Source: Isoetes taiwanensis
Taxonomy: Eukaryota > Streptophyta > Lycopodiopsida > Isoetales > Isoetaceae
NCBI GenBank assembly: GCA_021234155.1
Contig: JAJEKV010000001.1
Coordinates: 2,534,707-2,598,706 of the forward strand
Direction of reading: 5' to 3'
Length of the DNA stretch: 64,000 bases
The stretch's first letter is position 1. Every line of letters begins with the position of its first letter. Of the stretch, positions 11,831-23,289 are shown one piece after another. The position numbers were made by a program, and so were the translations under genes. The notes under the pieces are model-generated. The model ran no database searches and was not told the origin of the DNA. It worked only from the letters and a program-made list of their open reading frames with translations.

Positions 11831-13622
11831 ATGATGACTGCGGAGTTGGCATGGCCCGGGGGGTGGCATGGGCTGACACTTTCCTCCCGGATGAATAGGG
11901 CCGATCCTCGCTTGAATGTGGGGGTGCATCCTTCTAGTAGTAATGTATCGCCCAAGATGATATACGGTCCCAAGATGGCTACCATGATATCAAGATTCAC
12001 ACGCTTGTCGCCATTCCAACTCGACGTACGCCCGACGTGATAGCTACAAGTATCGCCCTAGGGGGTAACTTCGCGTGCGCACTTTCTATTAATGTGCACT
12101 TTAACCCACTAAATATTAAGTGGCATACCAAGGGTCGTGGAAACCCTAACCTCAACTCGAGCAGCCTGGCAAGGCAACCAAACCCTCAACTTTCCTTTTT
12201 CGTCCACAAAGCCTTCCCAGCTCCATTTCAGACCTAAGAGTCAATCTTGACTCCCGAGATCTCGCCTGAAAGCGCCTAGTCGTCCTTGTCGACCGCATCT
12301 TCAAGCAAGACAAATGACATGGAAGCATTCCAACAGAGGAGCAAGCCAGGATCAGATTATTGACCATTGTAGCCTAACTGCCTCCCGACGAGTTAAAAGT
12401 TTAGCCTATTGAATTGCCTACAGCAGCCACTCAGACCAGATAGGATACAGCCATAACTAAAGAACCTAACTTCGTGATGTAGATTAGATATTATTCTTTA
12501 GTTCTTCGACGATATGGATGTATTGATGATCTCGTGGACTCATTGTATTGGGAAGGGGGTAGAGGCCTAAAATCCTAATAAGCGATGCTCCTAGCTAGTC
12601 CTCTTTAGTGCACTACTAAATTTCGCATGTGTACAAGAACCAAAAACCCGCTGTGGGTGGCGGACTAGACTGGCTTACAAGGAAGCTCTTGTCTTGATTC
12701 ATGAACCGCCCCTCCGGGTAGTAAGGCCTATCGGGGACTTCAAACAAGACTAGATCTAATGCACCGCCACCGCGTGCGTGGCCGCTGCATGGGTTCGACA
12801 CTCTTGGGTGGTGTACACCTTCCATGGAGTTCAAAAGAGTACGCAAAGGGCCCTCTAGTCGCCTTGATTCAAAGATGCTAGCTTCCGTGGGAGAAACCCC
12901 CTACCGCCCCATCGAACTAGGGAGATGCAACCCAGGAATAGCCCCTTTGGCTATGCATCCGGGCGGGCTACGTTCAAATCCCAAGACTTGTCAACCCATC
13001 GCAAAGTGTGCACAGTAAAGGGCTATGGAGCTACCACCAATTGCCATGTTCCTTTGCCAAACAACTCCACCAAGTATTGCACTGCCTGCTTGATCTCCTC
13101 GAGACCCAAGCTTGTCAGTCCATCCCCGTGTCTCCAGCCCGGGTAGAATTCCTTATGTGATGTAATCGATCTTTGTCTATGCATAGGTGGTGAGCCATCC
13201 CTCAGTGGGTGGTCATATATTGATGTATGTACTAACGACATGTATATTACGCTTCCAGCCTAGTAGGCCCCGAGGAGACAGGCAATGACCCTTCATTCTT
13301 CCCACCGTAATACTTCAAGGTTGCGTGATACGTGGCGGCCCTATTAGCATGGAGCCGGGTATGGGGGATGAATCCCTCGTTACACGAGTGTGCACTGTGA
13401 TATGAGTAGGGGACGCCACAAAGGTATCGTAGCAATGTTCTTGGGACCAAGAGCAGCAATCGCCATGCTCCCAGTAGTACTAACTTGATAGAAACCTCAG
13501 ACCTCGAAAAAGTGGGAAAATTTTTTCTCATTTTTTGTAGTATATGCTAAGCTAGTAACAGTTAGAAGAATTAGAAAACAAGAAGACTAAAAAGTTGAAC
13601 TAAATTTTTCTAAGGTAGGAAT

Positions 13623-13689
13623 GTCTCACACCATGCGCCAGAGCACCAACCTAAAATTTAGATCGAGCTCAGGGCGCATAATGTGAGAC
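13623..13689. repeat. Long imperfect palindrome P3
   Basis: Outer arms GTCTCACACCATGCGCC / GGGCGCATAATGTGAGAC, centre CCTAAAATTTAG. Relative to P1/P2 the inner arm changed from GCTTGCGCC/GGCGCGAGC to CCATGCGCC/GGCGCATAA on both sides together. Both ends carry TGTCTC / GAGACA, the core auxin-response element sequence, but function is unknown. Confidence 0.88.
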
Positions 13690-13835
13690 ATTAGGCCATA
13701 ATCACCTTAATACTTGATGAATTTTAACAAAGTAACATGCTAGATCGCGTTTTAAGGTAAGAATTAGCTAGAATTGTATATTACACCCCTAGGAATATGC
13801 CTAGAAAGTACATAATTTAGTTAAAAATGCACAAT

Positions 13836-13902
13836 GTCTCACACCATGCGCAAGAGGCTTGATCTAATTATTAGCTCGGGGCCCCAGCGCATAATGTGAG
13901 AC
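13836..13902. repeat. Long imperfect palindrome P4
   Basis: Same outer arms as P3. The centre TCTAATTATTAG is diverged. It sits about 100 bp upstream of the TATA box at 14005. Confidence 0.85.
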
Positions 13903-14004
13903 AAGTTGCTTAGAAAACTCTGAAATAAGCATATGTTTTAAGTCAATAGGTGCCTTGACTCATGAAAATGAGCAACTTGGTAGTTGACCTAAAAATTGAC
14001 CAAA

Positions 14005-14014
14005 CTATAAATAG
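14005..14014 (+). promoter_or_regulatory. TATA box of the CENH3-like gene
   Basis: CTATAAATAG, a strong plant TATA box, 93 bp before the ATG at 14107. A start site about 30 bp downstream would give a leader of roughly 60-70 bases. Two palindromes lie just upstream. There is no room for U5 plus a primer-binding site, so this looks like an RNA polymerase II gene promoter and not an LTR. Confidence 0.6.
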
Positions 14015-14106
14015 ACCCAACCTCTCATTCAGACCTCTACGTCTAGAAGATAGCTCCCCACCTCGAGGCAATTTTAGCCAGAGTCTCTGCTTTGACGAAG
14101 TAAAAT

Positions 14107-15333
14107 ATGGCCAGAACCAAACAGATCGCCCTGAAACCCCGATCAGTGAAACCCCTACCAAGATGCGTAGCCTTATACAATGATGTTTCGAGATACTCTC
14201 ATGAGAGAAGGACAACCTTTCAAGCGAGGAGAGCATTCCGTATAAGCAAAGAAGATACATCCAAGCTGGGTGGACATCATCAACCAGCAAATGACGAGGG
14301 AAGAAGACATTACATCCTCCGGCCTCAAGAGATGAAGAGACCAAGAGGTGTACGAACAGAGGAGCAGAGATACAAGACGAGGAGAGGGCAAGGGAGAGCG
14401 GAAGCCAAGGAGGCAGGAACCCAGGGAGCCCACTCTAGAGCCCACTTGAAGAGGAAACAACTCAGGCATGGATCAGAATGCATAAGGCCAAGCTAAGGCG
14501 CCTTTAGAGAAGAAAAAGGCGAGAAAAAGAGGAAGGGGAGGAAAAGGAGGCAAAGGAGGTCAAGAGAAGAAGAAGCTCAAGGGCAAAGGCGTGGAGCAGC
14601 CCAAAAGAAAACTAAAGAAGACTCCTTTGACAAAGGTTGTCATTCAAGAGCTGCCAAAGATACCAGCCCCCATCATCCTGATGACTCTACGATGAGGATT
14701 ACAACCTCATCATCAAGATGGAAGCTCTTTCCAAGCCCCCAAAGGAGCACATGCACTTCGAAGCCACAAGTGCACCCCCCCCTTATTCACAACTTGGGAG
14801 ACAGAAAGGACTCCAAGAAGCTGCCGCGATCCGCCAGAAGTTCCACGTGATAGACCCTATCAGTTCATCAAGAAGTCTGGCGCATACCAAAGCATATGAA
14901 GAAGTGGGAGGCTTATGACTCCTACTATCAGGCGAACAAGGTCATGTACGTCGCAGGTGGACGGCCGTCGAAGAAGCAGACTCTAAAGCCGTCCCCCGAG
15001 AAGCCCATTCCCCCAAAGAAGCCGAAGGCAAGGAAGGCAGGATCGAACCTGGCAAGAGCAATCAAAGAGATCCGACACTTCCAGAGGAGCTTTGGTTTCC
15101 TAATCCCCCGTGCTCCCTTCGCCGGACCAGAAAGGAAGTCGTGGCAAGAAGAATAATGGCCACCAAAGATGAGGGTAATAAAGTAGATGCTGCTAGCCCT
15201 ACAAGAAGCAGCGGAGCAGAAACTCGTGCAGCATTTTGAAAATGCAACGGCATGCACGGTACACGCAAAAAGGGTAACCTTAATGAAGAAAGATATGCAC
15301 TTGGCCAGTCATATCAAAGGAGAGCCTTATTAA
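14107..15333 (+). pseudogene. Centromeric histone H3 (CENH3/CENP-A)-like protein with long N-terminal region, frame-shifted
   Basis: The start ATG opens MARTKQ, the H3 N-terminal tail. The C-terminal end (15058-15333) is a histone fold. AIKEIRHFQRS...FLIPRAPF is the alphaN/alpha1 region. Then come [16 protein letters not shown] (alpha2) and [11 protein letters not shown] with a K-GE tail and TAA at 15331. KEIRHFQ, LIP-APF and VTLM-KD follow plant CENH3 and not canonical H3 (REIRKYQ, LIRKLPF, VTIMPKD). About 26 of 44 residues in the last block match canonical H3 by eye. Between tail and fold lie about 300 codons of Lys/Arg/Gly-rich sequence (14495-14700, GRGGKGGKGG) and a segment with PYQFIKKSG and WEAYDSYYQANKVM, in shifting frames. 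Two in-frame stops (15154, 15184) sit in loop 1, where another frame reads through. CENH3 replaces H3 in centromeric nucleosomes. The fold is uninterrupted by introns, unlike typical plant CENH3 genes, so a retrocopy or captured gene is likely. Whether the breaks are real or assembly errors is unknown. Confidence 0.7.
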
Positions 15334-15475
15334 ATTTGTAAATCATAAATTTTGTGAATACAAAGTGTTTTTGAGTAAATTATAAGTGTATAAATCTACT
15401 TAATTAAGTTGAGTTAGTAATTAATGGCTTTTGTTTCAGTCGAATTGGACATATTTAGATCAATTAGTGAGGAAT

Positions 15476-15542
15476 GTCTCACACCATGCGCCAGAGGCCA
15501 AACCTAAAATTTAGGTCGAGCCCTGGGCGCATAATGTGAGAC
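15476..15542. repeat. Long imperfect palindrome P5
   Basis: GTCTCACACCATGCGCC ... GGGCGCATAATGTGAGAC with centre AACCTAAAATTTAGGT, the most regular of the set. It sits about 460 bp upstream of the second TATA box. Confidence 0.9.
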
Positions 15543-15678
15543 CTTCACATCAAAACTGGACCAAAACACCTCCAAATCGACCAAGTAAGGGGTCAATCTT
15601 GCCTAACTCGATGAGACTAGTATGATTTGACCCTTAGTTTACCCAGATTGGACAAGTATTGACCAAAATGGGCCAATT

Positions 15679-15739
15679 GTCTCACACCATGCGCCAGAGG
15701 CCTAACCTAAGGTCGAGCCCCAGGCGCATAATGTGAGAC
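15679..15739. repeat. Long imperfect palindrome P6
   Basis: Same arms as P5 but the centre is shortened to CCTAAGG, losing bases from both halves so that symmetry is kept. Length about 61 bp. Confidence 0.88.
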
Positions 15740-15931
15740 CTTCCAGCATTTTCTTTTTCATCCCACACCCAATTGACCTCTAGTTTGTTGCAATAGGTTC
15801 ATTAGACAGTCCTATTCATGCACAAACCCTCAAATTAGCTTTCCAATCCTCATTTTGACCTCAAAATAGGTAAGAATTGCCCAACCCTAAGATTGTTCCA
15901 AGCCATCCAAAAATTAGGGTTTTCCCTTTGT

Positions 15932-15940
15932 CTATAAATA
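15932..15940 (+). promoter_or_regulatory. TATA box of the second gene
   Basis: CTATAAATA, 114 bp upstream of the ATG at 16054, with a pyrimidine-rich leader. The arrangement (two palindromes, TATA, short leader, ATG) repeats that of the CENH3-like gene. Confidence 0.55.
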
Positions 15941-16053
15941 TGCCCTCATTTCTCACTTAGCATCCCCAAATCAGCCCCCGACTTTTTTAGGTTTATTTTT
16001 CAACTCCTTTAGCGCTTCAGAACTCGCTTGATAGTCCAACCTACTCAAGCTCC

Positions 16054-17580
16054 ATGGCAACTGGGATGACGAGCTATGGTACATCGCCAAAGGCCCATGT
16101 AGCAGAGGGCGATATCAATGCAATTTTTCAAGTTTTCCTGAAAGAGATAGATGTCCAAGCTACTTTTGCAAGCAACCCCTCACGGAAGTTATGGATCGAA
16201 TTCCAAGCTAGAGTAGGACCGCCCCTAGTACAAATTCCCATGCAATGGATATTTTTGTTCCCGTGCACCCTCCAAGCAGCCTTAGGTGATGTCCCCACAT
16301 TAGCCAAATATTCTACCTAATAAAAGCTCGTAGGTTGCCGCACATGGTCCTAATGTTTCTAATAGAAACAAGTATTTCTCCTACACCGCTGCCCTAGCCA
16401 TTTTTCTTCCCACCGTGCCTTAACCTCATGGGCTTAAACCTCGATCCCTCCCATGGAGGTAGATCCGCTAGCCTCTTCAGCAGAGAGGTCAACTACGACT
16501 ATAGTACCATGGAAATGCAAGGAAGAGCAGATGATGAAGCGGTCGACTGGGACATTTAAGACCACGCCAAGCTCGACCCCCGAAGAAGAGCGCCGGCCAG
16601 TAATGTGACGCTTAATTTTGTTGTGACAGTGCACTCGAATCGCCCCGCTCAGCTAGTATCACCACCAGCCAGCCCCCCATCATCATCACACGGCTGTGAG
16701 TACCTGCCCCGAGCCGACATCCAAACCTCCCTAATGCGCAGAGATGGGGAGCACCGACACGACGAGTTGTCAGATCTTCAAGGGCAATGTGATTTGGAGA
16801 CTTACCCACCAGGAGGCCTCACTCCCAATCCAGGGCGTCGTAGAAGCCGACACCTATACTGTGGAGTCGATTTCATATCTGTGGAGTATAGCAAAGATCC
16901 GGCCAAATGATGAAGCTCCTGGACCAAGAAGAGAGTTTTATGCCATCCAAGAACGAATGGGGATCTATGGCAAGACAATTTAACATTTTGATGCCAGTTC
17001 TTCGACACCACTCTACCGTGTGTTCGCTGAGAAGAGGCGATCGAATTCGCTGGCGTAATCCACATCGACAATACCGACTACCTGAGAACCCACACGAGAC
17101 CGACACGCCGAGTATGGTGAAGACATAGAGACGGTACCCTCGAGGGGACGCATCTAATCAACAACGTCAAGCAGGACAGTCAGTCGAGGTACTATCTTCC
17201 CCATCGATGGAAGAATAGTAATTCACCGCAAATTCAGCCCAAGGAGAAGAAGGAGTGTTCATGCTCATCGTTGTGCATGCTCGCTCGGCCGTCTAAACAA
17301 TCGACTATGCCATCTTAGTCAAGAGAACAATGGCTTTGACATCTTCGCGACTACTGCACCCCACCGGATGGCGTGGAAGACTAGCGTGACCACGGCCTAC
17401 ACTTCCGGACCGCCAGGTAGAAGAATTGGTGACAAATTTTGCATGGTGGCATCAACAATATCTCGTGAACTTGGGACGCCTTGCAGGAATGAAGCCCAAG
17501 TTAAGAAATTCCCTCCAGATAACCCATCCCACCGGGCGATTTCAAGAATAGTTAGACTGATCCCGGCGTAGTATTGTAAT
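16054..17580 (+). pseudogene. Second promoter-linked gene, broken; possible BAH-like chromatin reader
   Basis: The ATG after the second TATA box opens 88 codons (MATGMTSYGTSPK...) that match no family I know. Further frames follow in other phases: 16453-16608 (Ser/Thr/Glu-rich), 16744-16983 and 17368-17571. The part at 16900-16953 reads RPNDEAPGPRREFYAIQE and, after one frame change at about 16984, HFDASSST. This spacing resembles the RPEE...GRRxFHG.KE...HFDIQSADT stretch of plant EBS/SHL BAH domains, which read histone marks. The upstream beta-strands of a BAH domain are not convincing. A plausible end is TAG near 17571, followed by AATAAGG. Treat the function as open. It may also be a gag-like protein of the surrounding element. 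Confidence 0.3.
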
Positions 17581-17602
17581 AAGGTTTCAATATATAAAAA
17601 AG

Positions 17603-17782
17603 GGAAAACCACTAAACCACCCCCATGAGTTTACGTGAATTAACAAAAAATGCCCTTAGTTTTCAAATTACCAAATGCCCCCACACACCTTCTATATACA
17701 ATAAGGGCATTTTGGTAATTTTGAACTCATAAGGGTATTTTTGCAATTACACAAACTTATATGGGTATTTTGGTAGTTTTCC
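17603..17782. mobile_element. MITE-like foldback element
   Basis: 180 bp with arms of about 75-80 bp. It begins GGAAAACCACTAAACCACCC and ends GGGTATTTTGGTAGTTTTCC. The inner arms also pair (TGCCCTTAGTTTTCAAATTA against a mirrored TAATTTTGAACTCATAAGGG segment). It has no coding capacity and is non-autonomous. Target-site duplications are not clear (AAAAAA / ATAAAA), so the superfamily is undetermined. Confidence 0.7.
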
Positions 17783-17789
17783 ATAAAAA

Positions 17790-20700
17790 TATTTTGTTGG
17801 CATTTTAAAATGTTTTGTTGATGTATTTTTGTCCACAACTATATTCAAATGCATAAAATGCAATAATACAAAAACTAACTGGTGAAGGCCATGGCCAACT
17901 TGTGTGTATGCAAAATTAGGATCCAAGGACAATGAACAGACAGAGACCCCACCGAGATGAAGAGACCCTGCATATGCAACCCATTGCAAGGAACCTGAGG
18001 GTTCCATTTCATGACTTCAAGAGGAGATAAGTCTTAAATGAATCAAACCTTCAAGCAGAGCAAAAAGCTTTATCGAAGTGACAAGCAAAGCCCAAGCGAG
18101 ATCATAACGCCCAAATGCCGCAGTACATTCCTCAAAGACTCGGGAAAGATAAGAAGAGGAGCAAGAGAAGGAGGTCCCCAGCACAGACATACCTTTGACA
18201 CCAGCTCACAATCGAACTGACCCGAGGAAGAAGAGGCACAAGACCACAGAGGGCAGAGTCAGGTCGCAGGGACCCCATTATCAAAAGAAAGTAGACTCCG
18301 TGACTCAAAGAATGTGTGGAAGGCAAGAAAGTTCTAACAGTTCTCAGCGACAATAGGTCGCATGGAGGCGTAATGCCTACTAATGAAGGACAAGGATTAA
18401 GTGCAAGGTGGCAAATGCCTAACCCTCATGGGCAAATAAGACATATGGTGGAAAGGATATACAGCGCTAAGTCACACAAGCTAAGCCGAGACAAATTCGG
18501 GTAAGTTTCTGAAAGGCATTCAAAGCTTTACACTATGGCCAAGAGAGAGCACAAATGCCATGATGCAAATAGCTTCGCGGAGAAGTCGGAGCAGGAAACA
18601 AGTCCGTGCAAAAATACACTGAAGGAAATCTTGCCGAGGTCAAGGTGCCAAAAGCTTAAGCCAACGATGCGTACCGAAGGATATATCAATAATGAAATAT
18701 AAAAGTCGCAGGCAAACGTAACCTCGAATAGCCTCGAGGCTTTAATCAAAGCGCCGCCACCGCTAAGTCCGGCCTTCAAACAAGGGCCAAAGCACTTTAC
18801 TACAAGGACAAGGCTACATCGGGTACATAAAATTTAGAGGTGTTAAACTAGTCCTGACCAACAAAAGCCCCGTATACAGCGCTGGCAAATCTATGGGAAA
18901 TGTTGTGAAAGGAAGCAAGTATCCTTCAAGGATAAATCGCGCTAGCAGAAGGATCGTGAATTATCTCGGCAGGTGGTACTCGCCCTTTTCGGTGCAATAC
19001 CTAAAGAGAAGAGGATGCACGTAGAAGCAACTCTGCCAGTGCTCCAACCGGGCTACACAGACAAAGAACTTCCCGCTGCTCACAAAGCTGAATGCGCTCT
19101 AGTAGGCATGATGCAGGTCTCCTCCCGGACGACGCACCTGAGGGAAAGTCATGATTTCATATTGCAGGAGCGTCAAGCATCTTTGTCAGCCTATCCAAAC
19201 AAGGCGCAACCGTGACGTAATGGTCCGCGCGAGGGGCCGCAATCCGTGTCTTATAGTCCCTAAGATAGATATGTGGGGAGCACCCACAATTTTTCCCAAG
19301 AATGGTCAGAGATGTTGAAACTCGCCGCTGAAGTCAAAACTCGGTAATCGGTGTGTTAGGCAAGCCGGCAATAAGACACAATCGAAAGCGTAGAAGTGAG
19401 TAAACTCTCGATATCGACATTGAATTAAATATCCCCATGGAATGAGGTATTTAAATACCCTGAAATGATTTTGATTATTGGCATGGAGTAATCTCCCTAC
19501 CAAATGAGCCATCATTGCTGATTGTGGGAAGTTTTTGCTGCGACTCTCACTCTCGCGACCCAACGAAAAATCATATAAATTACATGTGTAAGGGAAGTCG
19601 TGCCTATCATGCAATGTAAAGCGTCTAGTAAGCGCTCGCTTTACAAGTGATTACCAGTAGCCTTATGATCTTCAAGCCACATACATCTTCAATTACAAGA
19701 AAGTGAAGAAGATAAGGGGTACTCAACAAGCTTTATGCAAAACAGTGGTGCTAGCTAAGTTGGTAAAAGTGAGTTCCAATGCATCTCTTTCCATAAGATC
19801 AAGAAGCTTCCTCCTGCATGTGGGAGCTTCGGGTGTGAGATAGCACCAACCGCAGACAAAACCAACCAGCGCAAGCGCCATACGTGATGACGACGCAGCA
19901 AGAATCCACCGAGTTGAAGGGGAAGCAATTGCAGTAGTTGTTCGACCCCAGCTTCATCAAACCTTTGTGTTCCGCCATTTGGGGCACCCATCCTCAAGGC
20001 TTTGTGAAGAAGAAGGATGGTAGCCGCTGAGGATGTATGTATCAGCGCGCCTAAAACAAGCGCCACCATCGCTAGCAGTATGCTCTCCCAAGATCTGACG
20101 ACCATGGATCAACCTGGGCGCGTAAAAGTATTCCCCAAGATAGACTGAGGTCGTTGCCATCGACGATCAACGGGCGAAGACGCCCACAAGACAAAGATTC
20201 GTAGACCGACATATGCAGGCCAAGTTCACCGTGTGGTGCCGCTTAATACTGTCAAAACGCTCTACGAACGCTCATGAGATTCTATGAATCCATATCTTCG
20301 TGAAATTCCTGCACGCATTCTGGCCATAGTATTCTTTGACGGTATTCTAGTAAGGCCAAAGCAAACCCCTAGAAGAACATGTACAAACAGTTCCTCGAAA
20401 AGTGCTCGGCGAAGCCAGAAGGTACCCTCAGTTGTACACGGTTGTCAAAGTGTCACTTCGCAAATTGTGAGAGACTACCTCGCATGTGATTCCAAATAGG
20501 GATTTCCTGGCTGCACTCGCCAAGATCGGGGTATGATATAATGGCCTACCGGCGACATCCATGAGGTCGCTTTCTACTTAGTGTTGTGGTACTGCTATAG
20601 GGAAGTTCGAAGAACTTCAAAAAGATAGCACCCCATTAACAGATTTGACAAGGTAGGAAAAGGTGAAAAGATCGCGCAGCAATCGGGCAGTAAGAAAGCC

Positions 20701-22640
20701 GCTTTGATTCAATTTAGCCAGCGGAAGCTTTTGGATAAACCCCCAAGCCCTAACCTTGCTAAGCGACTCGCCGAGAGGCCGACAAGCTTTGAAAAATGAT
20801 GCGTGCAAGCAAATTGCTGCGCTAAAGATTGATGCAAGAAGAACGAAAGTTGTAGCTTATGATTCGAAAATAAACGACGCATTGGAAACACGCCGCACCG
20901 ACTCATACCCAGTGGTGCTGCCGCGGCATCAAGGATTTGGAGGCAATTTTGCTGGAAGGAAATTCCAACTTGACATCTGATCATCAAAGTTCCATCGAGC
21001 TGCAGTTCTACTTAACCCCATCTCAACCTCGGTGTGCAGCGTGGGATTAGAGTTCCTCGCAGGGAATACGACTTCGCACATAGTTTATAAGACTTCAAAG
21101 CCTCATGGTAGCAGATGTGCACTTTCTGCACCCCCCGACAACAAAGAGTCCACGCAGAATGCAATTCCACTTCTCACCACGACTTCTAAGCGAAGATTGA
21201 AGAAACCTTTAAGCAATGTATTTTAATTTCAAGGAAGTGTGGGCAAGCTTGTGCAAAGAAGCAAGAATGATAAGGAGAGGGAGGCCAAGAATTTTAAGAA
21301 GGAAGGCAACCTCCTTTTCTTATACCATTACAAGAATAAGTTGTAAAATGAAATATCGAGGAGGTGCTCTATCCTCCATCTATTAATTCATACAACAAAA
21401 TTTCAATAGTGCCATATGCAGACGGAGAAGACATACTTCAAAACTGGGCGCTTACATATTGGCTGTGGATGGCTGCTGCATATAGCTCATTATCGCAAAG
21501 AGTCACTGTGCTGCCAGACGGCGCAGAAAGTAAATTCCAGTGGGCATTGGAACCATTAGTCGTGCGCCAACGGGCGGAAATGCGATGGACTTTATAATAG
21601 TTCCTGGCGACAGTTAGGCAGAGGGAAGATGCCCTTGATGGTCGGGTCGCATAAGTTGTCGAAAATGGCACACTTCGCGGTTTCATAGACGCCCGAGTTC
21701 TATTACGCCTACCTTTATTACAACGAAGTTTTCACCAATAGAAATCTTCAGCCTGCTTTTGGCATGCCGAGGGAAATCATCTCTACGTGAGACCGGTTCA
21801 TCGCGGCCTTTGGCAGATCTTTTGGCGACAATTTAGACGGTAAGTCATTCACAGAGCATCTACCATCCTCGTGACGGGATGTGGGCAAACGTAATGGACC
21901 AAATGTAATTTAGAAGATATGCCTACTAAACGCGTCCGAAACAAGCGTAATATATGGGAAGAGTTTATTCACTACTGAGTTTCATATGGTTTATAATAGT
22001 ACCGCTGTACAACCATCCCGCATGTCAGCCATTCATGATCAACTACTTCGCCAAATTAATGTCTAACCTCATATACACTTGGCACAAATCCCATGTCAGC
22101 GTAGAGGTTTCACAAAGAAATGCGTTTATCGATGCCATGAAATGGGTGAAGAAGTCCACAGGATATCTTCAAAAAAGCTAGCGAGTTTTATTAAAGAACG
22201 CACGTAAGCAAATCACAATGTAAATGTGAGAATTCCAAGTTACACAACCTTACCAAGATCAAAGTGGCAGGCTTAAGCCCTATGACTGAAATTGTGGGCG
22301 AAGTCGCCCATAAGGTGGGCTGGTCCGCTCGTAATGGGCCGCAGGAGTAGGTAATCAATCCTGCATAAGTTAGACTGCCAACATTACCCCGAAATCAGCG
22401 TCTCCAATGCAGTTTGTTGAAGAAGCTATTACTCCAAACCTGTAAGAAGTCTTGGACACACCAACAACATTGTTGGAAATTTACGTATATGCTTAGAGAT
22501 AGTGTCCTGCACTTGATCCTTGATAGCAATCAAGAAAAATGCAGAGATCGAGTTTCTCTAATATTTGGTCAAGTGGAAAACACGCCGTGAAGATATGATT
22601 CTGGTACTTGCTGTGACCCCTGGCAAGTATGACTTGAGTT
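17790..22640 (+). mobile_element. Ty3/gypsy chromovirus, heavily decayed
   Basis: Pol domains occur in the usual order. RT: ELKGKQLQ (about 19910), FIKP...WG (19950-19990), FVKKKDGS (20001-20024), a KTKIR-like segment (about 20190) and FFDGILV (about 20330) in place of the FxDDIL catalytic box. RNase H: APLTDLTR region (20620-20660) and KVVAYDSKINDA (20846). Integrase: KLSKMAHF (21653-21676) and FGMPREII (21757-21780). Chromodomain: IAIKKNAEIEFL, stop, YLVKWKTRREDM (22523-22605). The chromodomain targets integration to marked heterochromatin and defines a chromovirus. gag and protease should lie at about 17800-19800 but are not recognisable. No LTR pair was found. Frame shifts occur every 50-150 bp. 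The MITE lies just outside the presumed 5' side. Confidence 0.85.
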
Positions 22641-23289
22641 CATGGAGCAATGGGAATGCGTCATCTCCCCGGGCGAAACGCCTTCGTGCATGTCGCATTG
22701 ATGCTTAGATTAATTTCGCAAGCTGCAGATATCTACGCGATGCAACCTGGCGCGGGTATGGGTTGCATGCGCGAAAGTTGGCCACTGGCGAGGATGGGAC
22801 TACTACTTGATCTCTGGGATGTGGTGTAATGTCATTGTAGGTGCCGATCATGCGTTCTCAATTGGATTAGTTGAAAAGTAGATGTCTACTTCCCACTTTC
22901 ACTAAGTGATATCCTCAGAGATGCAAGAGGCCATCGAGGAATGTAATATGCATACCAGTTTTAGTCGCTCACTTTAGGCTTATTCACCTTCACAGTAACC
23001 AAAGGTGAAAATGAGTCATCCTGCATTATACTGCCTTCACTCAGCCACTACGGAAGAAGCATCCTCTTCCTCAATTTTATATTTAGCCTGCCATCCATTT
23101 AGTTAATTACTTGGTGTCCCTGACAAACCATAATATTATTAATTACGAATGGTACTAACTTAGGCATCGCACTCCACAGTTTCCAGGAGCCCTGAGGGCA
23201 AAAGGGTCGAAGCGAGAGCGACTCGCAAACAGGTGGACAAGAAGATCCCCAAGGTGGGGAGACCCACGAGCCGCGACAACATCATTTTA
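22641..23289. other. Non-coding sequence 3' of the chromovirus
   Basis: Expected place of a 3' untranslated region and LTR, but no polypurine tract plus TG boundary and no partner repeat upstream were seen. A short basic frame at 23160-23290 (KKIPKVGRPTSRDN) looks like an AT-hook-type segment at most. Confidence 0.35.

Larger units (their letters stand above)
11831..13930 (+). repeat. Dispersed module, copy B
   Basis: Plus-strand copy of the module also seen inverted at 1-2130 and directly at 23290-24720. It contains CCTAGGGGG (12059), telo-box-like AAACCCTAA (about 12141), a conserved ATG (about 12318) leading to GGATCAG, CTCATTGTATTGGGAAGGGG (about 12537-12556), CCCCTTTGGCTATGCATCC (about 12943), the AAAGTGGGAAAA block (13509) and then palindromes P3 and P4. 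Divergence from A and C is high but collinear. The shared part continues through the palindromes in copy A, so these belong to the module. It lies directly upstream of the promoter of the CENH3-like frame. Confidence 0.75.
15334..15931. other. Intergenic promoter region of the second gene
   Basis: About 600 bp of AT-rich spacer holding palindromes P5 and P6. A stretch near 15790-15830 (GTTGCAATAGG...TTAGACAG) matches the minus strand of copy A at about 15-60. So this region is homologous to the sequence beyond the palindromes in copy A. Confidence 0.6.
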
